Position numbers and translations under genes: made by a program
Shown here: in pieces, positions 52,953 to 62,708 of the stretch
How positions within the stretch are numbered: position 1 is the first letter of the stretch
Layout of the letters: the number at the start of each line of letters is the position of its first letter
Notes under the pieces: generated by a model
What the model was told of the DNA's origin: nothing
Seen by the model: only the letters and a program-made list of their open reading frames with translations
Database searches by the model: none
Origin: an archaeon HR01
GTDB lineage: Archaea > Thermoproteota > Nitrososphaeria_A > Caldarchaeales > Caldarchaeaceae
DNA: 64,000 nt
Assembly: GCA_002898355.1 (NCBI GenBank)
Contig: BEHD01000001.1
Span: forward strand, 116,680 to 180,679
Direction: 5' to 3'

Positions 52953-53044
52953 ACCGCTCCCTCCAACAGGGTGGTTCTTAAGCGTTCTCCGGAGAATTTT
53001 AACACTCACCCCGAAGTAGGACCAGAGGCCGGCAAAACTTGTGG

Positions 53045-53467
53045 CTATCCCTGTTCTCCACCCGTCTCGGAGGATTTTCTGGTTTTAAACTCATCAAGAG
53101 TTTTTCTCACGAAGTCTTTACCCAAAATTCCCGCCTCAAGCAAGTTGACCACAGAGTTAGGCGAGGCCTCACCCACCAGCCTCCCAAAATTCCCCCTTGT
53201 CTGCCTCCACCGAAGATCGGTGTTCCCGCTCTTAGAGCGGTATATCACGCCGAGGACATCTGCCACCTTAACAAACTTCACATCCCTCATCTGCTTCAGC
53301 TCTATCTTGGAGGCAGCCTCCACGTATATGGTGCCCTCTTTGGAATCCCTCTCGGGGAAGATGGTTTCATCGTGAAGATATCCTGATGGGATGTATGATG
53401 CGCAAGTGTTCAATATAATGAAGTGTCTAAACTTCTCTAGTGGTGTCTTAGTATCTATCTGGACCAT
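53045..53467 (-). CDS. Hypothetical protein
   Basis: 140 residues from the ATG at 53467; a TTG at 53485 is upstream in frame. No transmembrane segment or metal motif is seen. The C-terminal third (VNLLEAGILGKDFVRKTLDE) looks helical, and the tail is rich in Lys, Ser and Glu. The family is not recognised. It lies 33 nt after the PDCD5 gene and 92 nt before argG, and it may be cotranscribed with PDCD5. Confidence 0.6.
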   Translation of the reverse strand: MVQIDTKTPLEKFRHFIILNTCASYIPSGYLHDETIFPERDSKEGTIYVEAASKIELKQMRDVKFVKVADVLGVIYRSKSGNTDLRWRQTRGNFGRLVGEASPNSVVNLLEAGILGKDFVRKTLDEFKTRKSSETGGEQG

Positions 53468-53500
53468 GTGCCCTACGCCCACCAATGGTTAGTAGATGAC

Positions 53501-53839
53501 TCATAAATATCCTGTAGACCTCCTCTCTATCTTCGTCTCCCTCTTCTTGGGGATTATCCTATCAAGGAGGAGTTTAAGTGTGTCATCGTCGATGGGGGTG
53601 TTGATTTGGCCTGTCTGGGCGGCCTGCATAAGATAGGTCTCAACTCGCTCAGCTATCTCGGGCCTTACAAGCTTAAGGTTGTTCAGCCTCTGCCGTGCGT
53701 CAGGTGTTAATATAGCCCTCATAAATGCGGCCCTCTCCAGCTCCCTCTGCCTCCTAGCCTGCTCCTCAGCCGCCCTAGCCTGGAGCTCAGCCATTTTCTG
53801 CTGTCTTATCCTCTCTAACTCCTCGTCCTCACCTGACAT
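53501..53839 (-). CDS. PDCD5-family DNA-binding protein
   Basis: A 112-residue protein typical of archaeal PDCD5/TFAR19 homologues. It has an acidic-basic N-terminal helix (ELERIRQQKMAELQARAAEE), the conserved core ILTPDARQRLNNLKLVRPE, and the C-terminal helix ending in a basic tail. Archaeal members are small three-helix-bundle proteins reported to bind DNA; the cellular role is unclear. It lies between the PAC2-family gene and the hypothetical gene at 53467. Confidence 0.93.
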   Translation of the reverse strand: MSGEDEELERIRQQKMAELQARAAEEQARRQRELERAAFMRAILTPDARQRLNNLKLVRPEIAERVETYLMQAAQTGQINTPIDDDTLKLLLDRIIPKKRETKIERRSTGYL

Positions 53840-53889
53840 TTACTGCATCTCCGAATTTCTAAGCCGTATATTTAAGCTCTGACCCTCTT

Positions 53890-54588
53890 CTAGGCCTCCA
53901 AAACCTGGAGGCTCTGCATATAAACCCGGGAAAGCTCGTCAAGTGTTGGGATCTCCAGCCCAAGGTCCAGAATATTATTCACAGCCTCTATAGCTCTTCT
54001 CGCGGCCTGGAAGTCGGGGGTCATCTCCCCTGCTTCAACCAACATCGAGAAGTTTCTTAGCCCAGCCTCAGCAGCTAGAACTGGGAGCAACCCCGCAGCA
54101 CCCACTATTTGGCCGACGTAGTAGATGCCATTTATCTTCCTCATCCACTCCTCCAACAGAGCGGAGTCGGTTGACGAGCAGTAGATCTCCCTCCTCTCCG
54201 AAACTACCTCTTTCCCATATCCTCCTATCGTGATGACGGTTCTGCAGCCGAGCTGTTTGGAGAATAAGATGATTTTCTCGCAGAAGTCATACTGGCCGTA
54301 GCTTGTTGAGGGCTGTGAGTTTCCGTAGAGGAAGAGTATGGGCGGTCTGCTATCGGCGTAGTATATGTCGGCGAAGCTGAATACCAGTCTCCCCTCGGAT
54401 ACATATCCCAGACTCGGGAAATGCGGTGAGAATATCCTGCACACACGTTTTACTCTCATACGGCTCAGCATGTAAGCCACGGCAACCTTAGCCACTAAGC
54501 CGATTCCTGGCAGGCCCTCCACCAAGACGCCGTCCTCGAGCTTAAGGTCTGCGGCCCCGTCCTCCAGCAAAATCTCGGTCTCAAGCAT
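53890..54588 (-). CDS. PAC2-family protein (proteasome assembly chaperone-like)
   Basis: A 232-residue protein with the family signature LVEGLPGIGLVAKVAVAYML near the N-terminus and the later VITIGGYGKEV and GAAGLLPVLAAEAGLRN, typical of archaeal PAC2/DUF75 proteins. Eukaryotic relatives assist assembly of the 20S proteasome ring; the archaeal function is not settled. It is divergent from tgtA with 87 nt between starts and upstream of the PDCD5 gene. Confidence 0.9.
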   Translation of the reverse strand: MLETEILLEDGAADLKLEDGVLVEGLPGIGLVAKVAVAYMLSRMRVKRVCRIFSPHFPSLGYVSEGRLVFSFADIYYADSRPPILFLYGNSQPSTSYGQYDFCEKIILFSKQLGCRTVITIGGYGKEVVSERREIYCSSTDSALLEEWMRKINGIYYVGQIVGAAGLLPVLAAEAGLRNFSMLVEAGEMTPDFQAARRAIEAVNNILDLGLEIPTLDELSRVYMQSLQVLEA

Positions 54589-54675
54589 GCTATCTGGTAG
54601 GCATTACCCATTATAAGTGCTTTCCCATTATCCAACGTTAAGACATTTAATATCTCCCGTGGAGGGCCGGGCCGT

Positions 54676-56238
54676 ATGAGGGTGTATTTTGAGGTCAAGC
54701 ATAAGGACCTGCTAGGTAGGATTGGCCGCCTAACCCTGGATGGGAAGACTGTTGAAACACCTGCATTCGTACCTGTTATTAACCCGATTCACCAGCTAAT
54801 ACCCGCATCACAGATTAAGAGGGATTTTGGCTGTAACTTTGTAATCACCAACGCCTACATCATGTTTAAGAGGCTTGGTAGGGATGCCGTGGAGCGGGGA
54901 GTCCATAACATAATAGGTTTTGACGGTGTGGTGGCCACCGACTCCGGGGGCTATCAAGTACTCATCTACGGTGATGTGGACGCCAAACCACTGGATATTG
55001 CTAGGTTTCAGGAGGAGATTGGGACAGATATTGCGATTCCACTGGACAGACCCACAGGACTTTCCGGAAGACGAGAGGCAGAAAAGACGGTGGAGGAGAC
55101 TATAGCCAACGTCAAATCCACCATGGCTTATCTCGGAGCCAGCCGGAGGGCTGCATGGGCAGCTCCCATACAGGGGGGAATATACAGCGACCTTATCAGG
55201 AGATGTATCAACGAGTTTTCCAAGTATGATTTCGACCTCTACTCGCTGGGGAGCCCCACACCCTTTATGGAGTCCTATCTATACGATAGGCTTGTCTCCA
55301 TGATATCCACCGTGCGGCAGAGTATAACGTCTGGCAAACCACTCCACCTTTTCGGCGCGGGCCATCCTATGATATTCGCTTTGGCCTCAGCCCTTGGATG
55401 CGATACCTACGACTCGGCAGCCTATATCCTATTTGCTAGAGAGGACCGGTACATGTTGACGGAGGGTACCTTTAGGCTTGACCAGCTGGCCTACCTCCCC
55501 TGTGAATGCAGGATATGTAGCAGCATGTCGCTGGATGAGTTGAAGAGTTTGGAGAAGGATGAGAGGGTTAAAGCCCTAGCCTATCATAATCTTAGCGTCT
55601 GTTTCAGGGAGGTGAACACAGTTAAGCAGGCGATATGGGAGGGGAGGCTCTTCGAACTCCTTGAGCGACGGTCTAAATCCCACCCCTCCCTCTACCAGGC
55701 TTTTCAGAGGATGATATCGGACCAGCCCCTCATGGAACTTGCAGAGAGGAACACACCAGCCACCAAAAGACGGGGCTTACTACTATTTGACAGGCAGAGC
55801 ATGTATAGGCCGGAGTTGGTGAGGGCTTTGAAGGCCCTTGATAGGCTGGATATGAGGCGGGATGGCTATTCTTCAGCGGTTCTAATCCCCCGCAGGGTGG
55901 TGACTACCAAGAGCTATGAAGCCATAATGCATAAAGTAAGGAAGGTTACAGGCCTGGACCAATTCTCCGTTTTCACTTATGGGACACCCTACGGCGTTAT
56001 ACCTCTCGACCTCTCATACACCTATCCCTTCTACCAGACCGTTTTCCATCCATTTCTGCTGGAGTCGCTTGAGGGTTGGATATTTCAACGTGTAACCGAG
56101 ATGTTGAATAGATGTGGTTTCCGCAGGGTTGTTATTCTGAGATGGGGGCGTGAAGTGGTTAGAGGGCTGGCCAGAAGGCTTCAGGCCCATCTCTCATCAG
56201 CGTTGGAGGGTGTTGAGGTCCAAGTGATAGATGTCTAA
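54676..56238 (+). CDS. tgtA: Archaeosine tRNA-guanine transglycosylase, apparently without a PUA domain
   Basis: A 520-residue enzyme that exchanges guanine-15 of tRNA for preQ0 on the way to archaeosine. Catalytic Asp and the substrate loop are in VVATDSGGYQVLIYGDVDA, with IAIPLDRPTG following. The zinc site is CECRICSS (about residues 276-283). Full-length arcTGTs such as that of Pyrococcus are about 580 residues with a C-terminal PUA domain; this protein ends soon after LRWGREVVRGLARRLQAH. The PUA domain is therefore missing or encoded elsewhere. Partners for preQ0 synthesis include QueD-like proteins such as the one at the left edge. Confidence 0.93.
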   Translation: MRVYFEVKHKDLLGRIGRLTLDGKTVETPAFVPVINPIHQLIPASQIKRDFGCNFVITNAYIMFKRLGRDAVERGVHNIIGFDGVVATDSGGYQVLIYGDVDAKPLDIARFQEEIGTDIAIPLDRPTGLSGRREAEKTVEETIANVKSTMAYLGASRRAAWAAPIQGGIYSDLIRRCINEFSKYDFDLYSLGSPTPFMESYLYDRLVSMISTVRQSITSGKPLHLFGAGHPMIFALASALGCDTYDSAAYILFAREDRYMLTEGTFRLDQLAYLPCECRICSSMSLDELKSLEKDERVKALAYHNLSVCFREVNTVKQAIWEGRLFELLERRSKSHPSLYQAFQRMISDQPLMELAERNTPATKRRGLLLFDRQSMYRPELVRALKALDRLDMRRDGYSSAVLIPRRVVTTKSYEAIMHKVRKVTGLDQFSVFTYGTPYGVIPLDLSYTYPFYQTVFHPFLLESLEGWIFQRVTEMLNRCGFRRVVILRWGREVVRGLARRLQAHLSSALEGVEVQVIDV

Positions 56239-56330
56239 AGACTAAAAAAGTAGTATTTCACCAGTTTTACCTGGAATAGTTACCGGCGTTAAGATGGTGT
56301 ATTACGTTAAATGATTGAGGCGTGCAGTAA

Positions 56331-57584
56331 ATGGAGATAAAATTTCTGGGAGGAGCTAGAGAGGTAGGTAGGTCGGCTATACTAGTATCATATAGGGATA
56401 CACGTCTACTCCTAGACTATGGCGTGATGCTGAACGACCACCCACATTTCCCGTTAACCGTAGAACCCAAGAAACTCAATGGGATACTTCTAACCCACTC
56501 CCATCTAGACCATTCTGGCTCTATACCGCTACTATACGTCAGCCATAGACCTAAACTATACGCCACATCAATGACGCGGCAGACCACCACACTACTGGTG
56601 AATGACTTTCTCAAGGTCTCCGGCTACTATCTACCCTTTGAGAGGCCGGAGGTGGAGGCTATGCTGAGAAGCTGTATAGAGGTAAACTATAGGGAGCCTT
56701 TCATGATAAGGGATGTGGAGGTGGAGTTTATAGATGCCGGCCACATACCGGGAAGCGCCCAAATTCTCATAAAAGGGGATAAAACTCTAATCTACACCGG
56801 CGACTTCACAACTATCCGCTCAAAGATGTTAGAAGGTGCGGATACAGGCTTCGGCGATGTTGACGGAGTTGTTATCGAATCTACATACGCACTGGAGGAA
56901 CATAAGCCGAGGCAAGAGCTGGAGAAACAGTTTGTAAACGCGTGTAGGGAGGTGGTGGAGGGTGGGGGCCGTGTCCTAGTGCCAGCCTTCTCTGTAGGCA
57001 GAGCTCAGGAGATTCTCTGCATTTTAGTTTCTCATGGCTTCAAACCTCCTATCTGGCTGGACGGCATGGCCCGGAAAACCCTTGAACACTACCTGTCGGA
57101 TAGACGGTTTGTGGATGGATATGATATTTTGGAGCGGGCCAGCAGGAAGGTCAGGATTGTTAACGGTAGAAAGAGTCGGGAGGCGGCGTTATCCGAGCCC
57201 GGCGTGATAATAACTCCTGCGGGGATGCTGAAAGGCGGGCCCGCACTTCACTACGCTCCACACATCGTCTCAGACCCGAGTTCAGCTGTTTTTCTAGTCA
57301 GCTTCCAGATACCTGGAACCCCTGGGGAGATACTCCTCAATAAGAGGATTTTGAAAGCCGATGGCCTGGAGAGAGAGGCTGTCTGCAGAGTTGAACAGTT
57401 CAGGTTTTCAGGACACGCCGGTAGGGCTGAGCTCCACAACTATCTAAGGCTTGTGGAGAACGATGCCCTAGTTTTCACCGTCCACGGAGAGGAGAGGTCG
57501 TGTGAGACCCTGTCGGCGTGGGCGTCGTCTGAACTCTCCCTGAAGGCCAACGCCCCTAAAAACGGGGAATCCTATAAAGTCTAG
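56331..57584 (+). CDS. Archaeal CPSF-like beta-CASP ribonuclease (aCPSF2-type)
   Basis: A 417-residue metallo-beta-lactamase/beta-CASP protein. The zinc motif is THSHLDHSGSIP, followed by DAGHIPGSAQ, YTGDF, and beta-CASP motifs PAFSVGRAQE and FRFSGHAGRAEL. It lacks the N-terminal KH domains of aCPSF1, so it belongs to the shorter aCPSF2-like group, with endo- or 5'-3' exoribonuclease activity on RNA. A TATA-like ttacgttaaatg lies at 56302-56313, close to the ATG. It overlaps the convergent winged-helix gene by 4 nt. Confidence 0.87.
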   Translation: MEIKFLGGAREVGRSAILVSYRDTRLLLDYGVMLNDHPHFPLTVEPKKLNGILLTHSHLDHSGSIPLLYVSHRPKLYATSMTRQTTTLLVNDFLKVSGYYLPFERPEVEAMLRSCIEVNYREPFMIRDVEVEFIDAGHIPGSAQILIKGDKTLIYTGDFTTIRSKMLEGADTGFGDVDGVVIESTYALEEHKPRQELEKQFVNACREVVEGGGRVLVPAFSVGRAQEILCILVSHGFKPPIWLDGMARKTLEHYLSDRRFVDGYDILERASRKVRIVNGRKSREAALSEPGVIITPAGMLKGGPALHYAPHIVSDPSSAVFLVSFQIPGTPGEILLNKRILKADGLEREAVCRVEQFRFSGHAGRAELHNYLRLVENDALVFTVHGEERSCETLSAWASSELSLKANAPKNGESYKV

Positions 57585-57862
57585 CTACCGCCCCCTATTT
57601 GCTTGAGCTGTGAATACATACTTACCAACGTTCTGGTTAGGGGTGTCTCAGGCCTTAAGAATATGAGCTTAACGTTTCCCAGGTTCTGCTGGTCAGCTAT
57701 TCCAAGCTTCTGTAGATTGTTCACCACCAACCCCACCGTGGATGGAGAGAGCCCTGTAACCCTCGCTATATATCTCTGGCTAAACCCCTTACCAAGGTTC
57801 TCTAGGAGAAAGTCCAGAATGCGTGCGTGAGCCCTAGAGGGGAAAACCTCCTCCAGATTCAT
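57581..57862 (-). CDS. Winged helix-turn-helix transcriptional regulator
   Basis: A 93-residue protein that is essentially one DNA-binding domain. The helix-turn-helix is visible in FSQRYIARVTGLSPSTVGLVVNNL, followed by a wing and a short C-terminal helix (TRTLVSMYSQLKQI) that may dimerise. The spacing resembles MarR/ArsR-like archaeal regulators. It follows pyrH by 33 nt and may be cotranscribed. The target is unknown. Confidence 0.8.
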   Translation of the reverse strand: MNLEEVFPSRAHARILDFLLENLGKGFSQRYIARVTGLSPSTVGLVVNNLQKLGIADQQNLGNVKLIFLRPETPLTRTLVSMYSQLKQIGGGS

Positions 57863-57895
57863 GGCAGCAACATCCTTGCCGCTGTAATAATCTTT

Positions 57896-58573
57896 CTACC
57901 CCTCTACCACTGTGCCAGCGCCTCGGCCTAGGAGAGCATCACGCACCCTCTCGGGGTAGGCACCGTTCACATAGTAGAGAGGTATTCTAGCCCTCCTGAG
58001 AAGAGTGAGGCCTACCAAATCCATGAGAGGATATTCGCCAGCTCTCTGGGACGTGTGCTCCACCAGCCTAGAAAGCTCATCGAAGGTCAGCCTCGGGATT
58101 AGCCTGGCATCCGCCGATACTTTGGGGTCTGCGGTGTATACGCCATCCACATCAGTAGCCACCACAATCCTCTCCGCCTTGATGGCGGCTGCTACTATCG
58201 CTGAGACCGCAATCGTGGACTGACCGGGTTGCAGCCCGCCTGTCACAACTATCTTTCCCAAGCCCATAACTGCTAGAAGCTCCTCCAATGTTGTTGGAAT
58301 GGTTTGGACGGCCAAATCACCCAAGCAGCTGGCCATGAGATACGCGTTTACACGGGTAATCTTGATGGCCAGTAGGTCGCAGCTCGCTTCATCCAATCCC
58401 AGCTCTCTCGCCCCATTAACATATTGGCGCGCTATCGAGCCGCCACCTACCACCACAGCCCATCTCCCTCCATCGAAGACATCGGCCAACATCTCACAAT
58501 AGCGTCGCAGAAGTCCCGTATTGGTCCTTTCACTAAAAATCAAATGCCCGCCCAGCTTCAGCACAATATTCAT
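57896..58573 (-). CDS. pyrH: Uridylate kinase (archaeal UMP kinase)
   Basis: A 225-residue amino-acid-kinase-fold enzyme that makes UDP from UMP. Evidence: VLKLGGHLIFSE at the N-terminus, VVVGGGSIARQYVNGARELG, VVTGGLQPGQSTIAVSA, and VVATDVDGVYTADPKVS, with length matching archaeal PyrH. It overlaps the upstream P-type ATPase gene by 4 nt, so it is translated from the same transcript although the functions differ. Confidence 0.93.
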   Translation of the reverse strand: MNIVLKLGGHLIFSERTNTGLLRRYCEMLADVFDGGRWAVVVGGGSIARQYVNGARELGLDEASCDLLAIKITRVNAYLMASCLGDLAVQTIPTTLEELLAVMGLGKIVVTGGLQPGQSTIAVSAIVAAAIKAERIVVATDVDGVYTADPKVSADARLIPRLTFDELSRLVEHTSQRAGEYPLMDLVGLTLLRRARIPLYYVNGAYPERVRDALLGRGAGTVVEG

Positions 58574-61335
58574 ACCGTTAACGCCTCAGATACAACGTAT
58601 TTATCTTTAGATTTCAATCCCCTGCCATGGGCTATAGCCTTCATCAGCTCAATAGAGGTGGACAATGTAATACCGCCTCCGAGAATCCATGCCAAATCCT
58701 CGGTGTTGGGTGGCTGCAGCCTGAGAGTTTCAGCACCGCCGGGTAGAGCCATGATAGTGGATATCAACGCTATCTCCCAAACTATGGCGAGCACCAGCCA
58801 TTTATGTGGCTTCGCTTTGAAGATGGTATGGGTTAGTGAGCGGCAGTTTATTGCCAGTAGGAGCTCGTTTGCAATAAACATGAAGAAGAGTCTTGACCTA
58901 GCATCCTCCACTCCATGCTCTAAAGCTGTGATATATCCTAGGAGGTAGATGGGTGTAGCGACTAGCAGGACTGTGTAAAGGAAGTTTCTAACCTCACGGC
59001 TGAAGATAGGCTCATGCCTCGGTATCGGTTTTCTCTTCATAATGTCCGGGTCTGGTGGGCTGAACCCGAGAGCTATGGCTGGCAGCCCATCTGTCGCCAA
59101 GTTTATGTAAAGTATGTGAACCGGTAGCAGTGGTAGCGCCTCCTCTCCCTGTAGTCCTAGAACCCTGGCTATAACCAGCGCGACAGAGCTTATCACAGCG
59201 ATCTCCACAAGGTTGGCCTCCAGAAGATAGGCCAAATATTTTCTAACATTTTCATATATCCAGCGCCCCAGCTCCACAGCCTTAACAATTGTGGCGAAGT
59301 TGTCATCGGCTAGAATCATGTCCGAAGCCTCTTTAGAGACATCAGTTCCAGTAATTCCGGTGGCTATTCCTATATCCGCACGTTTTAGGGCTGGAGCATC
59401 GTTCACTCCGTCGCCTGTCATAGCCACAACATATCCACTCCTCTGCCATGCTTCTACAATACGCAGCTTATGCATGGGCGATATTCTGGCATAAACCGTC
59501 ACATCCTCCACAACCCTGTCCAGTTCTTCATCGGACATTCTGTCCAATTCCTCACCTGTTAGAATCAAATCTCCCTCACGGTATATGCCCACCTCCCGAG
59601 CCACTGCAATAGCCGTCAGTTTATGGTCCCCTGTAACCATCACAGGTTTCATACCTGCCTCTCTAGCAGTCTTGACTGCGTTCAACGCCTCCGGCCTAGG
59701 AGGGTCCATCATACCCACCAAGCCCAGAAATATCAGCTCCTTCTCCACCATCTCCGGCTTCACCTCATCAACCTCCTTATACGCTACGGCTAACACCCGC
59801 AAAGCTTTCCCAGCCATCACCTCAGCTTCCCTCATAATATTTCTACTGTCTTCATCGTTTATGGGACGTATCTGGCCTGACTCAAATATGGCCGAACAAA
59901 TCGCCAAGACCTTTTCCACAGCACCCTTCGAATACACCGTTAAGGTCCCTTGGGGTCCTTGGTGTACAGTACTCATTAGTTTCCTCTCAGATGTGAAGGG
60001 TATCTCGTAGACACGTCTAAAAATCCTCTTCACATTCTCCACATCGACGCCGAGTTCTTCAGCTAACAGTAGTAGGGCGCCCTCTGTGGGGTCTCCACGG
60101 ACTATAGGGCCACCGCTCTCCCTAGAAATTGAGGCGTCATTACATAGGGTAACCGCATTTAGAAGCGTCTGTAGTCCGGCATCGTTAGATGATTTAAGCT
60201 CCGACACCTTATAATGACGGCCGTACAGACATACTTCTCTCACAGCCATCTGGTTGAGGGTTAGCGTGCCAGTCTTGTCAAAGCATATGACCTGAGTAGA
60301 GCCTAGCGTCTCAACGGCCGGCATTCTTCTCACTAGGGCGTTTCTCCGCGCCATTATCCCCATACCTATCGCAAGGGTGGCTGTTACAATCCCGGGGAGC
60401 GCCTCAGGGACAACGGCTACGGCCAGAGCGACAGCGAAGAGAAGGACTTCCACAAGGAACGATAGCGAGAGGACACCTGACCAGAGCTCAGTAGTAAGTT
60501 CCACCAAGAATATTACGGCTATTACAACGCCTGCTATCAATGCAAATCGCTTACCTACCTCATCCATCCTGACCTCCAGAGGTGTCCGCTCCTCGGATAC
60601 GGCGGACGCCTCACCGGCTATCTTCCCAAACTCCGTCCTAGACCCAGTCGCAACCACCACGCCTTTTCCTCTACCATAAGTGACCACAGTCCCCGCATAA
60701 GCCATGTTAAACCTGTCATGTATAGGCGTCCTCTCGGGAAGGGGCTCTACTATTTTGCTGACAGGTGTAGATTCGCCTGTGAGGGTTGCCTCATTTACTT
60801 GGAGGTTAACTGTCTCTATCAGTCGGAGGTCTGCAGGGATTTTAGACCCTGTGTAGAGTATAACTATGTCACCCGGCACCAAATCCTTTACGGCTATCTC
60901 CTTTTCGACACCGTCCCTCACGACAACAGTCGTGGGGGACAACATCTTCTTCAAGGTCTCAAGGGTTTTCTCCGCCCTATACTCCTGGACAAATCCTATA
61001 ACCGCGACAAAGAAAACTATCACACCTATAACAATAGCATCTATCAGCTCGCCTAGAAGCCCTGATATAACGAGGGCTGCGATAAGAAGCCCCACCATTA
61101 TATTGGCGAATTGTTTTACGAAGATCTTAAAGGCTGACGGCCTAGGTATAGGCTGCAATATATTGGGCCCGTATCTCTCTAATCTTTTTCCAGCCTCTAT
61201 GGAGGAGAGCCCCCTCTCGCCGTCAGTCTTAAGCCTTGCGAGGACATCATCTATAGATAGGCTGTGCCAGGGTGTCTGGTTTACAGTGTTTTCTTGGACC
61301 AACTTTTCGGGGGAAATAGGATGGGGGGATATCAA
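58570..61335 (-). CDS. P-type cation-transporting ATPase (P2-type, Ca2+-like)
   Basis: A 921-residue ion pump. The dephosphorylation motif TGES is at 187-190, and the phosphorylated Asp lies in the DKTGTLT motif at 353-359. The hinge MVTGDHKLTAIAVA and GDGVNDAPAL follow. Membrane segment M4 reads VVPEALPGIV, M5 has YLLEANLVEIAV, and M6 has NLATDGLPAIALGF, a pattern like P2A calcium pumps; Na+/K+ or Mn2+ transport cannot be excluded. The N-terminal domain HSLSIDDVLARL is the cation ATPase N-terminal module. It diverges from the aRF1 gene across 111 nt. Confidence 0.93.
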   Translation of the reverse strand: MISPHPISPEKLVQENTVNQTPWHSLSIDDVLARLKTDGERGLSSIEAGKRLERYGPNILQPIPRPSAFKIFVKQFANIMVGLLIAALVISGLLGELIDAIVIGVIVFFVAVIGFVQEYRAEKTLETLKKMLSPTTVVVRDGVEKEIAVKDLVPGDIVILYTGSKIPADLRLIETVNLQVNEATLTGESTPVSKIVEPLPERTPIHDRFNMAYAGTVVTYGRGKGVVVATGSRTEFGKIAGEASAVSEERTPLEVRMDEVGKRFALIAGVVIAVIFLVELTTELWSGVLSLSFLVEVLLFAVALAVAVVPEALPGIVTATLAIGMGIMARRNALVRRMPAVETLGSTQVICFDKTGTLTLNQMAVREVCLYGRHYKVSELKSSNDAGLQTLLNAVTLCNDASISRESGGPIVRGDPTEGALLLLAEELGVDVENVKRIFRRVYEIPFTSERKLMSTVHQGPQGTLTVYSKGAVEKVLAICSAIFESGQIRPINDEDSRNIMREAEVMAGKALRVLAVAYKEVDEVKPEMVEKELIFLGLVGMMDPPRPEALNAVKTAREAGMKPVMVTGDHKLTAIAVAREVGIYREGDLILTGEELDRMSDEELDRVVEDVTVYARISPMHKLRIVEAWQRSGYVVAMTGDGVNDAPALKRADIGIATGITGTDVSKEASDMILADDNFATIVKAVELGRWIYENVRKYLAYLLEANLVEIAVISSVALVIARVLGLQGEEALPLLPVHILYINLATDGLPAIALGFSPPDPDIMKRKPIPRHEPIFSREVRNFLYTVLLVATPIYLLGYITALEHGVEDARSRLFFMFIANELLLAINCRSLTHTIFKAKPHKWLVLAIVWEIALISTIMALPGGAETLRLQPPNTEDLAWILGGGITLSTSIELMKAIAHGRGLKSKDKYVVSEALTV

Positions 61336-61446
61336 AATACCTTACTCAAAACCTATTTTATGTGGGCTTAGCGGTATATTGTTGGCTTCCTTGGATGGAG
61401 TATCCTACAACTCGTAGTAAGTAGCTGTCTCGGAGAGGGTCTAGAT

Positions 61447-62706
61447 ATGAGTGTTTCGGAGAAGGATTCGGTGACGATATATAGGTTCCGTCGCATGATC
61501 GAGTCTATAGAGAAGCTTCAGGGGAGGGGGACTGAGCTTGTTACGCTTTATATCCCGCCGGATAAGTCCATCTCGGATGTCATCAACTATCTTAGGCAGG
61601 AATATGCTACGGCCGCCAACATAAAGTCAAAGCAGACAAGGAAGAATGTTCAGGACGCAATAGAAAGCGCAATTCAGAGGCTTAAACTGTTTGATAAGCC
61701 CGGGCCTACAGGTCTGGTGATATTCAGCGGCGCAATACCGCAGAACGGCCCTCAGACGGAGAAGGTTGAAGTATACCATCTCATACCACCGGAACCCATA
61801 TCCACCTTCCTCTACCGCTGTGATAGCCGTTTTCATGTTGAGGCGTTGAAAGACCTCCTCAAGGAGAAGGCAGTTTATGGAGTGATAGCGATAGATAATG
61901 AGGAAGCCTCCATAGCTGTTGTTAAGGGCCGTCATATCTCCAACCTCAAAACATTTACGTCAGGGGTTCCAGGCAAACATCATGCAGGTGGGCAGTCGGC
62001 CCGCCGTTTTGAGAGACTTAGGGAGATGTCCCTCAACGAGTTCTATAAACGTGTGGCGGAGAAGGCCAACGAGCTCTTTCTCCAATACCCCAATCTGAAA
62101 GGTGTGATAATTGCGGGGCCAGGACCCACCAAGGAGGAGTTTGCCCAAGGTGATTACCTGCACTATACTCTGCGGGATAAACTGCATATAGTGGATACGT
62201 CATATTCGGGTGAGAGCGGTGTCCGGGAGGCTGTAAGCAAATCCTCCGACTATCTAAGGGAGATTAGAATGGTTGAGGAGCAGAAGCTTATACAGAAGCT
62301 TATGAGCGAGGTCTCCAGAGAGGATAGCAGGGCTGTCTATGGTGAGAGGCAGGTGCGGGAGGCGCTGGCTAAAAACATGGTTGAACTCCTCCTCATCTCG
62401 GAGGAGCTTGACCTTATAGAGGTGAGGATAAGATGTCAAAACTGTGGGTATGAGGAAAAATTCACCATAAGACAGGAGGAGATGCAGGCCGAGATCCCCA
62501 AAAGGCTGGCCGAGAAATGTCCCCAATGCCAGAATCAGACACTATCACTGGCAAGCTCCGAAATGTTGATTGACGTGTTGATATCCGAGGCTGGGAGGGT
62601 GGGGGCTAAAGTTGAGCTCATATCTCCCGAACATGAGGAGGGGGAGATGTTTAAACGGGCTTTTCAGGGGATTGCGGGATTCCTGCGGCATAGAGGTGGG
62701 TTCTAG
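61447..62706 (+). CDS. prf1: Peptide chain release factor aRF1
   Basis: A 419-residue release factor that recognises all three stop codons. NIKS in the N-domain (ATAANIKSKQTRKN), GGQ in the M-domain (GKHHAGGQSARRFERLR) and the zinc-ribbon cysteines in the C-domain (CQNCGYEEKF, CPQCQNQ) are all present. The length is that of archaeal aRF1. The upstream region has a weak TATA-like ctattttatg (61353-61362). Confidence 0.96.
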   Translation: MSVSEKDSVTIYRFRRMIESIEKLQGRGTELVTLYIPPDKSISDVINYLRQEYATAANIKSKQTRKNVQDAIESAIQRLKLFDKPGPTGLVIFSGAIPQNGPQTEKVEVYHLIPPEPISTFLYRCDSRFHVEALKDLLKEKAVYGVIAIDNEEASIAVVKGRHISNLKTFTSGVPGKHHAGGQSARRFERLREMSLNEFYKRVAEKANELFLQYPNLKGVIIAGPGPTKEEFAQGDYLHYTLRDKLHIVDTSYSGESGVREAVSKSSDYLREIRMVEEQKLIQKLMSEVSREDSRAVYGERQVREALAKNMVELLLISEELDLIEVRIRCQNCGYEEKFTIRQEEMQAEIPKRLAEKCPQCQNQTLSLASSEMLIDVLISEAGRVGAKVELISPEHEEGEMFKRAFQGIAGFLRHRGGF

Positions 62707-62708
62707 CC

